A DNA stretch of 64,000 bases from Planococcus sp. MER TA 32b (GCA_023715185.1 JAMCAN010000003.1:248001-312000), one strand, 5' to 3'. Numbered from the stretch's first letter, positions 42,845-51,268 are shown. Numbers and translations are program-made. Notes: generated by a model not told the origin, from the sequence alone.

Positions 42845-42872
42845 TTGACTCTCTCATGCAAACTGCTATACT
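42845..42872 (+). promoter_or_regulatory. Sigma-A promoter of yclNOPQ
   Basis: TTGACT, 16 bases, TATACT, lying between the two Fur boxes. Confidence 0.7.
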
Positions 42873-42889
42873 TGAATTTGTGAGACAGT

Positions 42890-42908
42890 GATAATGATTA
42901 TCACTATC
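42890..42908 (+). promoter_or_regulatory. Fur box 2
   Basis: GATAATGATTATCACTATC matches the 19-base Fur consensus at 17 positions and lies over and just after the expected transcription start. Iron-bound Fur would repress the operon. Confidence 0.85.
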
Positions 42909-42953
42909 ATATTCAGTCAATTAAGTTCTACTAAACACAGATGAGGGTCAGTC

Positions 42954-43904
42954 ATGAAAAAACGTTATTTAATACCAGCATTGCTCATACTGTCAGTCAT
43001 TTCGCTGTTTGTTGGAGTAAGCAGTATCAGTCCATTGGATCTGCTGGATTTCGGATCGGAAGAAACACAGATTTTCCTGATCAGCCGTCTGCCAAGGCTG
43101 GTTGCCATATTGCTGGCGGGTGCAGGTATGAGTATGGCAGGACTCATTATGCAGCAATTGAGCCGCAATAAATTTGTGTCGCCGACGACAGCAGGTACAC
43201 TCGATGCCACAAGGCTCGGGATTCTCGTTTCAATGCTCATGTTCGCCAATGCGTCCATGATCGAGAAAATGGCTGTAGCTTTCGTATTTGCTTTAGCGGG
43301 TACATTCCTGTTTATGCAGATTCTCAACCGCATCAAATTCAAAGATGCGATTTTCATTCCTTTGGTCGGTTTGATGTTCGGGAATATCCTTTCTTCCATT
43401 ACAACGTTTTTCGCATACCGCGCGGATGTTATCCAGAACATGTCCGCCTGGCTGCAGGGAGATTTTTCGATGGTCATGAAAGGGAGCTATGAGCTGCTTT
43501 ATATCAGTGTTCCGGTGTTTATCATCGCCTATCTGTATGCCAACCGCTTTACGGTTGCCGGAATGGGTGAAGATTTCTCGAAAAACCTGGGGCTGAAATA
43601 CCGCAGCATCGTCAACATCGGCTTGACACTTGTTGCACTGATAACAGCGACAGTCGTTTTGACAGTAGGGGTCATCCCGTTTCTTGGGTTGATCATCCCG
43701 AATATCGTCTCAATTTTCAAAGGAGACCATTTACAGAAAACATTGCCGCACACAGCGATGCTTGGAGCCATATTCTTGCTGCTGTGCGATATTCTAGGAA
43801 GAGTTTTGATATACCCGTATGAAATTTCAATCAGCCTGATGGTCGGTGTCATTGGAAGCTTCATCTTCCTCTTCTTATTGTTTAGGAGGAAGGCGTATGC
43901 GTGA
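42954..43904 (+). CDS. yclN: Petrobactin-type iron ABC transporter permease 1
   Basis: 316 residues, about eight or nine membrane segments, FecCD family. First gene of a four-gene Fur-controlled operon whose order and sizes (316, 316, 253, 319) match B. subtilis yclNOPQ (FpbNOPQ), which imports petrobactin and its catecholate precursors. The SRLPRLVAILLAGAGMSMAG block and GVIPFLGLIIPNIV are FecCD hallmarks. It forms a heterodimeric channel with YclO. Overlaps yclO by eight bases. Confidence 0.9.
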   Translation: MKKRYLIPALLILSVISLFVGVSSISPLDLLDFGSEETQIFLISRLPRLVAILLAGAGMSMAGLIMQQLSRNKFVSPTTAGTLDATRLGILVSMLMFANASMIEKMAVAFVFALAGTFLFMQILNRIKFKDAIFIPLVGLMFGNILSSITTFFAYRADVIQNMSAWLQGDFSMVMKGSYELLYISVPVFIIAYLYANRFTVAGMGEDFSKNLGLKYRSIVNIGLTLVALITATVVLTVGVIPFLGLIIPNIVSIFKGDHLQKTLPHTAMLGAIFLLLCDILGRVLIYPYEISISLMVGVIGSFIFLFLLFRRKAYA

Positions 43905-44847
43905 TTTACATAAGATGCTCATACTTGTGGCCTTGGCTCTGGCGGCTTGTGGAGTCTATCTCTTCCATGACCTGAACGGAAGTTTCGATTATGCACTGCC
44001 GAGGCGCGGCGTCAAAGTATTCGCCATGGTGCTGACAGGGATAGCGATCGCTTATGCGACAGTGGTTTTCCAGACCATCACGCATAACCGGATCCTGACA
44101 CCGAGCATTATGGGGCTTGATTCGCTTTATATGCTGCTCCAGACTTTGCTGATCTTCTTCCTTGGATCCGATCACATCAGCATCATGAACAGACAAGTCA
44201 ATTTCGTTTTATCAATAGCGGCCATGGTCGTTTTCGCATTATTGTTCTACCATTTCCTATTTAAAAAAGGGAATCAGCCGATTTATTTCCTGTTATTGAT
44301 CGGCATCATTTTCGGCACGTTTTTCGGAAGCATTTCAACCTTCCTGCAAGTATTGATCGACCCAAACGAATTCCAGATTGTCCAGGATCAGATGTTTGCG
44401 AGTTTCAACAACGTCAATTCCGATCTGGTCTGGCTGTCCTTGCTGGTGATCATTGTGCTGATCGCATTTGCCTGGAAGCATAACGCGTCACTCGATGTGC
44501 TGTCTCTTGGACGGGACACAGCGCTGAACCTGGGAGTCAATTATGATTCGCTTGTCCGCTATGTGCTTATCCTTTCCGCGGTTTTAATCGCGGTTGCGAC
44601 AGCGCTTGTCGGTCCGATTACATTCTTCGGCCTGATTGTGGCGAACCTGTCCTATCAGTTTTTCAAATCCTATAAACATTCTGTGCTGCTGCTTGGTGCC
44701 ATTGTCATCAGTGTTCTTGCCTTGGTCGGCGGACAATGGGTAGTGGAGAGACTCTTCACTTTCAACACGACGCTCAGCGTCATCATCAACTTCATCGGCG
44801 GGATTTACTTCATCTATCTACTATTAAAGGAGAGTCGGGCTAAATGA
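43897..44847 (+). CDS. yclO: Petrobactin-type iron ABC transporter permease 2
   Basis: 316 residues, about eight or nine membrane segments, second FecCD-type permease of the operon. Recognisable stretches are VVFQTITHNRILTPSIMGLD and LVGPITFFGLIVANL. The start is ATG 43897, with AGGAGG seven bases upstream, inside the end of yclN; longer in-frame extensions run into yclN. It ends overlapping yclP by four bases, so translation is coupled. Confidence 0.9.
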   Translation: MRDLHKMLILVALALAACGVYLFHDLNGSFDYALPRRGVKVFAMVLTGIAIAYATVVFQTITHNRILTPSIMGLDSLYMLLQTLLIFFLGSDHISIMNRQVNFVLSIAAMVVFALLFYHFLFKKGNQPIYFLLLIGIIFGTFFGSISTFLQVLIDPNEFQIVQDQMFASFNNVNSDLVWLSLLVIIVLIAFAWKHNASLDVLSLGRDTALNLGVNYDSLVRYVLILSAVLIAVATALVGPITFFGLIVANLSYQFFKSYKHSVLLLGAIVISVLALVGGQWVVERLFTFNTTLSVIINFIGGIYFIYLLLKESRAK

Positions 44848-45605
44848 TCCAAGTACGTGAATTGAGTAAGCTTTACGGAAAAAAACAAGTCGTGGAAAAT
44901 GTCACTGTTGATATCCAAAGGGGCCAAATCACGTCTTTCATCGGCCCGAACGGAGCCGGTAAATCGACGCTTTTATCAATGGTAAGCCGGCTTCTGGATG
45001 CGGACACCGGTGAAGTGCTGATCGATTCGACAAATACGAAGAAAATGAAATCCAATGAATTATCAAAGCGGGTTTCAATTTTGAAGCAGTCGAATTTCAT
45101 GAATGTACGGCTGACAATCCGTGAATTGGTTTCATTTGGCCGCTTCCCTTATTCGAAGGGGCGCTTGAATGACAAAGATGAAAAAATGGTGGATCAGGCA
45201 ATCGCCTACATGGATTTGGCTGAAATGGAACACACCTATCTGGACGAACTCTCGGGCGGCCAGCGCCAGCGCGCGTTTATTGCCATGGTCATCGCCCAGG
45301 ACACGGATTATGTGCTCCTTGATGAGCCGTTGAATAATTTGGACATGAAACATTCAGTCCAAATCATGAAAATTCTGCGCCGTCTTGTGGATGAGCTTGG
45401 CAAGACCGTCATCATCGTTTTGCACGACATCAATTTCGCTTCGGTCTATTCGGACCGGATTGTCGCATTGAAAAACGGCCGTGTCGTAAAAGACGGCCCG
45501 ACAGAAGAAATTATTCAAAGCGCAGCATTAAAAGAAATCTACGATATGGATATTCCGATCCAGCAGATGAACAATTGCCGGATTTGTGTGTATTTCAATT
45601 CTTAA
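44844..45605 (+). CDS. yclP: Petrobactin-type iron ABC transporter ATPase
   Basis: 253-residue FecE-type ATPase: Walker A GPNGAGKST (about 35), LSGGQRQRAFIAMVIAQ, Walker B YVLLDEPLNNLDMKH and the H-loop VLHDINFA typical of iron-siderophore importers. ATGA overlap with yclO and 22 bases to yclQ. It provides the energy for the YclN-YclO channel. Confidence 0.92.
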   Translation: MIQVRELSKLYGKKQVVENVTVDIQRGQITSFIGPNGAGKSTLLSMVSRLLDADTGEVLIDSTNTKKMKSNELSKRVSILKQSNFMNVRLTIRELVSFGRFPYSKGRLNDKDEKMVDQAIAYMDLAEMEHTYLDELSGGQRQRAFIAMVIAQDTDYVLLDEPLNNLDMKHSVQIMKILRRLVDELGKTVIIVLHDINFASVYSDRIVALKNGRVVKDGPTEEIIQSAALKEIYDMDIPIQQMNNCRICVYFNS

Positions 45606-45627
45606 AAAAAGAGGAGCTCGACGAAAA

Positions 45628-46587
45628 ATGAAAAAATTATTATTGATTGCATTCACATTAATGATGGTTGCTTTCCTTGCAGCATGTGGCGCGGACGAAG
45701 AAGCGACGGATTCTAAAACAGCGGCGGCAGACACGAAAGAAGCCAGCACTGAAACAGTGACAGTCACTCACGAACTTGGCGAAACGACTTTTGACAAAAA
45801 TCCTGAAAAAGTAGTCGTATTCGACTTCGGTATCCTTGATTCGATGGATAAATTAGGAATTGAAGCCGTAGCAGGCGTACCGCAGGCAAATATTCCTTCA
45901 TACCTTGAAAAATTCGCTGACGCTGAGAAATATGAAAATGTCGGTACTTTGAAAGAAGCTGATTTTGAAGCGATCCATGCGATGGATCCGGATCTTATCA
46001 TCATTTCTGGCCGTCAGGCTGCTATGTACGAAGAGTTTACTGATATCGCTCCAACAGTCCACTTGGGTGTGGATACAACGAAATACATGGAGTCTTTTGA
46101 GAGCAATATGAACACGCTTGGCGAAATCTTCGGTAAAGAAGATGAAGTAAAAGAAGAGCTGGCTGCAATTGAAACGCAAATCGAAGATGTTAAAGCAAGT
46201 GCTACAGACGAAAAAGCTTTGATCGTTTTGGCGAATGAAGGCAAAGTAAGTGCATACGGAGCGGCTTCACGTTTCGGGATCATCCATGATGTTTTCGGTG
46301 TGGAACAAGCGGACGAAGGCATTGAAGCTTCCACTCACGGACAAAGCATTTCATTTGAATACATCCTGGAAACAAATCCGGATATGATCTTTGTTGTCGA
46401 CCGCAACGCTGCAGTCGGAACGGACGCGAGTGCGAAAGATTCTCTTGAAAATGAATTGGTGCAAAAAACAACTGCTTTTAAAGAAGATAAAATCATCTAC
46501 CTTGACCCGGATTACTGGTACCTGTCTGGTGGCGGACTGCAATCTGTCAGCGAAATGGTTAAAGAAATCCAGTCTGCATTCGAATAA
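45628..46587 (+). CDS. yclQ: Petrobactin-type iron-siderophore binding lipoprotein
   Basis: 319 residues with the lipobox FLAAC (Cys about 20). The class III solute-binding fold has two lobes joined by a long helix (TLGEIFGKEDEVKEELAAIE). VVVFDFGILDSMDKLG and PDLIIISGRQA are typical of the CeuE/YclQ group that binds petrobactin. It delivers the ferric siderophore to the YclNO permease. The start is ATG 45628 with GAGGAGCTCGACG upstream. It is the last gene of the operon, with a terminator after it. Confidence 0.92.
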   Translation: MKKLLLIAFTLMMVAFLAACGADEEATDSKTAAADTKEASTETVTVTHELGETTFDKNPEKVVVFDFGILDSMDKLGIEAVAGVPQANIPSYLEKFADAEKYENVGTLKEADFEAIHAMDPDLIIISGRQAAMYEEFTDIAPTVHLGVDTTKYMESFESNMNTLGEIFGKEDEVKEELAAIETQIEDVKASATDEKALIVLANEGKVSAYGAASRFGIIHDVFGVEQADEGIEASTHGQSISFEYILETNPDMIFVVDRNAAVGTDASAKDSLENELVQKTTAFKEDKIIYLDPDYWYLSGGGLQSVSEMVKEIQSAFE

Positions 46588-46596
46588 TCTGTGACG

Positions 46597-46630
46597 ATAC
46601 TCAGCGGGCTGCTTACCGCTGAGTATTGTT
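46597..46630 (+). terminator. Intrinsic terminator after yclQ
   Basis: ATACTCAGCGG / CCGCTGAGTAT perfect stem, then TGTTTT. Confidence 0.85.
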
Positions 46631-46700
46631 TTAACTGTTGATATTACGTAAAGCAGTTCGAAATAATTTAGTGTATATATTTGAATAGGGGGATACAAAA

Positions 46701-47003
46701 ATGTTCGTGCAAATGAAAACTTTTGTTGTAAAAGAAGGGACTTCGCAGATTGTGCTGGATCGTTTTGCGGGGCAGAACAAATTGGCGGAGCAGCCTGGAT
46801 TTATTGACCGCACAATCCTGAAAAAGGATGTCCGCCGCGGCGATGAAGAAGTGGTTCTTTATGTCCGCTGGGAATCCAAAGAGGACTGGAAGAATTGGGA
46901 GAAGCATCCTGACCATATCGCTGGCCATAAAGCGAAAATCGGCAAGCCGAAACCAGACCACATTATTGAAGTCACCCAAAACACTTACCATGTACATGGA
47001 TAA
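46701..47003 (+). CDS. hmoA: Heme-degrading monooxygenase-like protein
   Basis: 100-residue ABM-fold protein (ferredoxin-like dimer). The sequence MFVQMKTFVVKEGTSQIVLDRF, with VRRGDEEVVLYVRWESKEDW and HIAGHKAKIGKPKP (split as listed), closely recalls B. subtilis HmoA, which opens heme to release iron. The conserved His of WEKHPDHIAGH is the likely heme-iron ligand. It follows the iron-siderophore operon but is separated by a terminator, and I found no clear Fur box before it. Ribosome site TAGGGGG. Confidence 0.85.
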   Translation: MFVQMKTFVVKEGTSQIVLDRFAGQNKLAEQPGFIDRTILKKDVRRGDEEVVLYVRWESKEDWKNWEKHPDHIAGHKAKIGKPKPDHIIEVTQNTYHVHG

Positions 47004-47020
47004 GCAAGCGAATAAAACAT

Positions 47021-47053
47021 AAGGCGAACCGGATTTCCGGTTCGCCTTTTTGT
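47021..47053 (+). terminator. Intrinsic terminator after hmoA
   Basis: AAGGCGAACCGG / CCGGTTCGCCTT perfect stem, then TTTTG. Confidence 0.92.
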
Positions 47054-47110
47054 TTCATTAAATGAAGCGGAAGTCCTTCTGTGATAAACTGGATATATTG
47101 AAGAAAGAGG

Positions 47111-47746
47111 GTGAAGGCTATCAAACGTCTATTCTACGCACTGGGAATGGCGACTTTGATCGGTTTTTTTGCAATCTTGACGAGTTATACGAACGATGGT
47201 TTTCAGGAACTTGATCTGCGTACGATGGAATGGCTTCATGGCAACATTTTTCTGGATGGGCTGTCAATTTTCGGAGAGCGGTGGATAATCTTTATTGTCA
47301 GTTTGGGTTTGCTGATTTTCCTTTGGCTTAAAAGGCAGAATTACAGGGGGATGCTGTTTGTGTTCCTGACAGTCGGTGTCGGGAACGCTTTGAGCGAGCT
47401 GATGGAATATTTTTTCACCGAACAAAGACCTGACCTTCCGAGGGGGCTTGAAACTTTTTGGTTTCCATCAAGCCATGCAATGGGGGGATTATTGTACCTG
47501 TTCACAGCCGTTTATTTTATAACCGGCCTTATTTACAGTAATGTTGTCCGCTGGGCGATTTGGATCGTTACAACATTATTCGTGATTGGAATCGGGTTAT
47601 CACAAGTCGCAAGCGGGCAGCATTTCTTTTCGGATGTGCTTGCCGGCTGGTTCATCGGTTATTCGTTATTCGCGGCTGTAGCGGTTTGGTATGAGATGAG
47701 GGAAAGAAGTTTCAGGAAAGAAATTGAAGAAGAAAGCTTTGAATAA
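47111..47746 (+). CDS. PAP2-fold membrane protein with altered active site
   Basis: 211 residues, about six membrane segments, type 2 phosphatidic acid phosphatase fold. Of the three phosphatase motifs, C2 is present as FPSSHAMGG and C3 as SQVASGQHFFSDVLAG. In C3 the Arg of SRx5H is Gln, and in C1 (Kx6RP) the Lys position is Glu (MEYFFTEQRP). Activity on lipid phosphates or undecaprenyl pyrophosphate is therefore uncertain. The start is given as GTG 47111, although AGAGG abuts it with no spacer; the next in-frame Met is 12 codons later, inside the first membrane segment. Confidence 0.75.
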   Translation: MKAIKRLFYALGMATLIGFFAILTSYTNDGFQELDLRTMEWLHGNIFLDGLSIFGERWIIFIVSLGLLIFLWLKRQNYRGMLFVFLTVGVGNALSELMEYFFTEQRPDLPRGLETFWFPSSHAMGGLLYLFTAVYFITGLIYSNVVRWAIWIVTTLFVIGIGLSQVASGQHFFSDVLAGWFIGYSLFAAVAVWYEMRERSFRKEIEEESFE

Positions 47747-47756
47747 GTTGGAAACG

Positions 47757-47791
47757 AAAAAGGGCTGACCTCGGTAGGGTCGCCCTTTTTC
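47757..47791. terminator. Bidirectional terminator
   Basis: AAAAAGGGCTGACC / GGGTCGCCCTTTTT stem between the PAP2 gene and the convergent amt gene. Confidence 0.85.
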
Positions 47792-47812
47792 TGTTTCTTG
47801 AAGTATAGATTG

Positions 47813-49096
47813 TCAGGTTTTCTGGATTTCAGGATCATCGCCCAATTGGTTCAGGCGGTGTGCAAAGGAAGTCTCTGGTGCTGGCGAATTCCCTTTCAAT
47901 ACACCTTGCATGGAGTATGCCTGTGAACCGTGTTCTGCAAAATCCAAACCATTTTCTTCATCTTCCGCTGTTACGCGCAGTGGAATAATAGTCCCGATCA
48001 ATATCAAGCCCACTCCAGTGGCAGCGGCGGTCCAGGCGACGACTGCCAAAACGCCGATTGTTTGAATGCCCAAAATTTCTGCGCCGCCGCCGTAAAGCAG
48101 GCCGCCGCTTGTGTCAAAGAGTCCGATAGCAAGCGTGCCCCAGATTCCGGCGATGCCGTGAACCGAAATTGCGCCCACCGGATCATCGACGCGAATTTTG
48201 GTGTCGAGAAGATGGATTGCTTCGGTCATAAGGATACCGGCGATCAAGCCGATAACAATCGCTCCGATAAAGGATACGTTGGCTGCTCCGGCTGTGATGC
48301 CGACAAGCCCGCCGAGTGCGCCGTTCAAAGTTAGCGACGGATCAATTCTTCCGTAGCGCAAACGTGTATAACCAGCTGTTGCGAGTACGCCGGCGGAAGC
48401 GGCGAGAAGTGTGTTGGCGATAACCGGCGGCACTAGTGCGGGATCCGCGGCCAGCGTGCTGCCGCCATTGAATCCGAACCAGCCAAGCCACAGGATGAAG
48501 ACACCCAAGGCACCCAGTGGAATATTATGGCCCGGTATTGAATTGACGATCTTGCCGCTGTATTTGCCAATCCGTGGGCCGATTTTCCATGCAGTAACAA
48601 AAGCTGCCACAGCTCCCGTCAAATGCACTACAGTTGAACCGGCAAAATCGATAAAGCCGATTTCAGCGAGCCAGCCGCCGCCCCATACCCAGTGGCCGAC
48701 AATCGGATAGATCACTGCTGTCATGGCAATGGTCAATAAGATGTACGCGCCAAGATTCATCCGTTCAGCAACAGCTCCCGAAATGATGGTTGCGCATGTT
48801 GCGGCAAATACGGCCTGGAATACGAAGAAGCCGATATCTTCCCGCCCTAATAACGCGAATCCCTCGGTTCCGATCAAACCGAATGCGGAAGTTCCGAACA
48901 TTAAACCAAACCCGATGATGAAGTATAAAATAGAACCAAGTGAAACGGTGATTAAATTTTTCATTAAAATATTCAATGTGTTTTTTGAACGTGTAAATCC
49001 GGTTTCCACCATGGCGAAGCCCGCATGCATAAAGAAGACGAGCATGGCTCCGAGCATCACCCATATCATATCGACTGAACTTTGTACTGCTTCCAT
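47813..49096 (-). CDS. amt: Ammonium transporter
   Basis: 427 residues, about 11 membrane segments, Amt family. GFAMVETGFTRSKN (TM2), DFAGSTVVHLTGAVAAFVTAW with the first pore His, and the twin-His region WGTLAIGLFD / VHGIAGIWG are present. It conducts ammonium or ammonia under nitrogen limitation. It follows glnK by 12 bases on the minus strand, so GlnK can block the pore when nitrogen is plentiful. Expression probably follows the TnrA/GlnR boxes upstream of glnK. Confidence 0.93.
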   Translation of the reverse strand: MEAVQSSVDMIWVMLGAMLVFFMHAGFAMVETGFTRSKNTLNILMKNLITVSLGSILYFIIGFGLMFGTSAFGLIGTEGFALLGREDIGFFVFQAVFAATCATIISGAVAERMNLGAYILLTIAMTAVIYPIVGHWVWGGGWLAEIGFIDFAGSTVVHLTGAVAAFVTAWKIGPRIGKYSGKIVNSIPGHNIPLGALGVFILWLGWFGFNGGSTLAADPALVPPVIANTLLAASAGVLATAGYTRLRYGRIDPSLTLNGALGGLVGITAGAANVSFIGAIVIGLIAGILMTEAIHLLDTKIRVDDPVGAISVHGIAGIWGTLAIGLFDTSGGLLYGGGAEILGIQTIGVLAVVAWTAAATGVGLILIGTIIPLRVTAEDEENGLDFAEHGSQAYSMQGVLKGNSPAPETSFAHRLNQLGDDPEIQKT

Positions 49097-49108
49097 ACCT
49101 TCTCCTCC

Positions 49109-49450
49109 TTATCCGATCGCGACTCTGCCGCGTTCTTTCGTACGAATTCTGATTGCTTCTTCCACAGGATAGATGAATATCTTTCCGTCACCGACTTCGC
49201 CTGTTCCCGCGTATTCAAGTATTGCTTCAATGATGGCCTCGACTTTAACATCTTCCACTACCATTTCCAGCTTCAGCTTCGGCGAAAATTCCATTTTATA
49301 AGGATTTCCGCGGAACATGCCGATGCGCCCTTCCTGTTTGCCGATGCCGGCAATTTCAGTGACGGTCAGGCCGTCAATGCCTTCAAGAGCCAAAGCTTGC
49401 CGGACACTTTCAAAGACGGTCGGGCGAATTATTGTCTCGATTTTCTTCAT
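49109..49450 (-). CDS. glnK: Nitrogen regulatory PII protein
   Basis: 113 residues, PII family trimer. The T-loop reads GRIGMFRGNPYKMEFSPKLK with Tyr at residue 51, the classical modification position, and the C-terminal IFIYPVEEAIRIRTKERG is the PII signature with the ATP/2-oxoglutarate-contacting residues. Encoded before amt, the reverse of B. subtilis nrgAB. It should bind the ammonium channel and, in Bacillota, also TnrA. AGGAGG precedes the ATG. The promoter and two TnrA/GlnR boxes are upstream. Confidence 0.93.
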   Translation of the reverse strand: MKKIETIIRPTVFESVRQALALEGIDGLTVTEIAGIGKQEGRIGMFRGNPYKMEFSPKLKLEMVVEDVKVEAIIEAILEYAGTGEVGDGKIFIYPVEEAIRIRTKERGRVAIG

Positions 49451-49484
49451 TTTTTACTCCTCCTCATTCGTTTCCTCTAACTAA

Positions 49485-49501
49485 TGTTAGGTTTGTTAAC
49501 A
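49485..49501. promoter_or_regulatory. TnrA/GlnR box at glnK start site
   Basis: TGTTAACAAACCTAACA (minus strand) fits TGTNAN7TNACA fully. It overlaps the expected transcription start, a repressing position. Confidence 0.8.
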
Positions 49502-49529
49502 TATTAAATAAATTTTTCAGATAATGCAA
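49501..49529 (-). promoter_or_regulatory. Sigma-A promoter of glnK-amt
   Basis: Minus strand: TTGCAT, 17 bases, TAATAT, between the two TnrA/GlnR boxes. Confidence 0.65.
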
Positions 49530-49546
49530 GTTTTATTTTAAATATA

Positions 49547-49563
49547 TGTTAGGAAAGTTAACA
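49547..49563. promoter_or_regulatory. TnrA/GlnR box upstream of glnK promoter
   Basis: TGTTAACTTTCCTAACA (minus strand) fits TGTNAN7TNACA fully and lies upstream of the -35, an activating position for TnrA. It is also 37 bases before the divergent UDG-like gene. Confidence 0.8.
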
Positions 49564-49599
49564 TTTAGAATGTGATAAAATAAAATCGAGGTGGTTCTT

Positions 49600-50244
49600 A
49601 TGTATAAAATCAGTGAGGAATTGGTCGCTCTTGGTCTAAAGCGTATTGAAGGATTTCCGGTGGAAGGCTTTGTTAGAGGCAGTGGTCCGTTGAAGCCCGC
49701 GGTCATGCTTGTGGGTGAAGCCCCAGGTGAAAATGAGCTTGAAACAGGGATCCCTTTTACGGGGAGAGCGGGAAAAGAATTAATGGATTCTTTATCGAGT
49801 GTCGGCCTGAGCCGGAATGATGTCTATATAACGAGCGCTGTAAGAAGCAGGCCTTATAAATGGGGAACAAAGAAAAAACGGAACGGGGAAATAATCGAGA
49901 GAAAATATAATCGGGCGCCAACAAAAAAGGAGATTATCGCCCACGCGCCGATTCTTGATGCGGAAATCGCTGATATCAACCCGCCGCTGATCGTAACTTT
50001 AGGCAATGTAGGGCTCCAGCGCCTGATAGGTTCTCAGGCGAAAGTGACGGAACTGCATGGTGTGCTTTTGGAAACGCCTATATTAAAGTGGGATGAAGGA
50101 GAGGGAGCCTTCAAGGAAACGGAAGAGAATTACCACATCTTCCCGACTTTTCATCCGGCCAGCGTTTTTTACAACCCGCCGGTGCGCTACTTAAAAGAAG
50201 ATGATTGGCGGAAACTGGGCGAGATCCTGAAGATGAAAAGGTGA
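49600..50244 (+). CDS. Uracil-DNA glycosylase superfamily protein without cysteines
   Basis: 214 residues of the family 4/COG1573 type: VGEAPGENE (residues about 38-46, motif A), TSAVRSRP, VTLGNVGLQRLIG and the motif B His in FHPASVFYNP (about 187). Family 4 enzymes usually hold a [4Fe-4S] cluster by four cysteines; this protein contains no cysteine at all. It may excise uracil without a cluster or do something else. The start is ATG 49600 with GAGGTGG upstream; a GTG three codons earlier overlaps the site. Divergent from glnK. Confidence 0.82.
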   Translation: MYKISEELVALGLKRIEGFPVEGFVRGSGPLKPAVMLVGEAPGENELETGIPFTGRAGKELMDSLSSVGLSRNDVYITSAVRSRPYKWGTKKKRNGEIIERKYNRAPTKKEIIAHAPILDAEIADINPPLIVTLGNVGLQRLIGSQAKVTELHGVLLETPILKWDEGEGAFKETEENYHIFPTFHPASVFYNPPVRYLKEDDWRKLGEILKMKR

Positions 50245-50345
50245 AGGAATAATCGGATATCTTTCTTTGTTGAAAAATGTTGCACTAAGGAAACTTTAGG
50301 CGTACAATAACCATATTCAATAGAAGTGGAAGGAAGTCATAGAAT

Positions 50346-51155
50346 ATGGACAGTGCGGTCTTATTTGCTTTAGGGCTTACGCTTTTTGCCGGTTTGGCTA
50401 CTGGGATCGGCAGTTTGCTGGCGTTTTTTGCCTCACGGACCAATACGAAATTCTTATCCGTCTCGTTAGGTTTTTCGGCGGGTGTAATGATATATGTATC
50501 GATGATCGAAATTTTCTTTAAAGCAAAAGACTCCTTAACTGGCGCCCATGGGGAAACGACAGGTTATTGGCTGACACTTGCGGGTTTTTTTGGAGGCATG
50601 ATTTTCATGGCGCTCCTGGACCGCCTGCTGCCTCAGCTTGGGAATCCGCATGAAGTAAAGACGATAGAGGACATGGATACGGGGCCGAGCAACGATGAAT
50701 ACGCCCGTCTTCGGAAAATGGGCATTTTTACAGCACTCGCCATTGCCATACACAATTTTCCGGAAGGTATAGCCACTTTCATGTCAGCCATCCAGGATCC
50801 GGCGCTTGGCATCGCGATTGCAATTGCTGTGGCCATCCATAATATTCCGGAAGGGATTGCGGTTTCTGTGCCGATTTATTATGCTTCCGGCAGCCGGAAA
50901 AAGGCGTTATTATACAGTGTGCTTTCTGGAGTTTCGGAGCCGGTTGGCGCAATTGCGGCATGGCTGTTCCTGATGCCGTTCTTGAGCGACACACTTTTCG
51001 GCATCGTCTTCGCCTCGGTGGCAGGGATTATGGTTTTCATCTCACTGGATGAGTTATTGCCTGCTGCGAAACGCTATGATGAAGCGCATCTGTCAATTTA
51101 CGGCCTGGTAGCCGGCATGGCTGTAATGGCTGTGAGTCTTGTGTTGCTGGTGTAA
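50346..51155 (+). CDS. zupT: Zinc transporter ZupT
   Basis: 269 residues, eight membrane segments, ZIP family, GufA/ZupT branch. The paired metal motifs HNFPEGIATF (TM4, about 138) and HNIPEGIAVS (TM5, about 163) and the SEPVGA segment are intact. It imports zinc and probably other divalent metals by channel-like or secondary transport. GGAAGGA precedes the ATG. No Zur box was recognised. Monocistronic. Confidence 0.93.
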   Translation: MDSAVLFALGLTLFAGLATGIGSLLAFFASRTNTKFLSVSLGFSAGVMIYVSMIEIFFKAKDSLTGAHGETTGYWLTLAGFFGGMIFMALLDRLLPQLGNPHEVKTIEDMDTGPSNDEYARLRKMGIFTALAIAIHNFPEGIATFMSAIQDPALGIAIAIAVAIHNIPEGIAVSVPIYYASGSRKKALLYSVLSGVSEPVGAIAAWLFLMPFLSDTLFGIVFASVAGIMVFISLDELLPAAKRYDEAHLSIYGLVAGMAVMAVSLVLLV

Positions 51156-51164
51156 TATAACTGA

Positions 51165-51207
51165 ACGCTTTCGCCTCCTTTTACGGAGCGCGGAAGCGTT
51201 TTTTTAT
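51165..51207 (+). terminator. Intrinsic terminator after zupT
   Basis: ACGCTT.CGC.TCC / GGA.GCG..AAGCGT imperfect stem, then seven T. Confidence 0.75.
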
Positions 51208-51235
51208 TTGCGGGGTTATGGAATAAAATGCAAAC

Positions 51236-51264
51236 TTGTGTCATTTTCTCCTTACGGTTATAGT
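51236..51264 (+). promoter_or_regulatory. Sigma-A promoter of niaP
   Basis: TTGTGT, 17 bases, TATAGT. Confidence 0.6.
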
Positions 51265-51268
51265 AATA

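Noticed and set aside
46620-46700. Fur box before hmoA
   Set aside because: AT-rich sequence but no 7-1-7 or GATAAT-type match as good as those before yclN.
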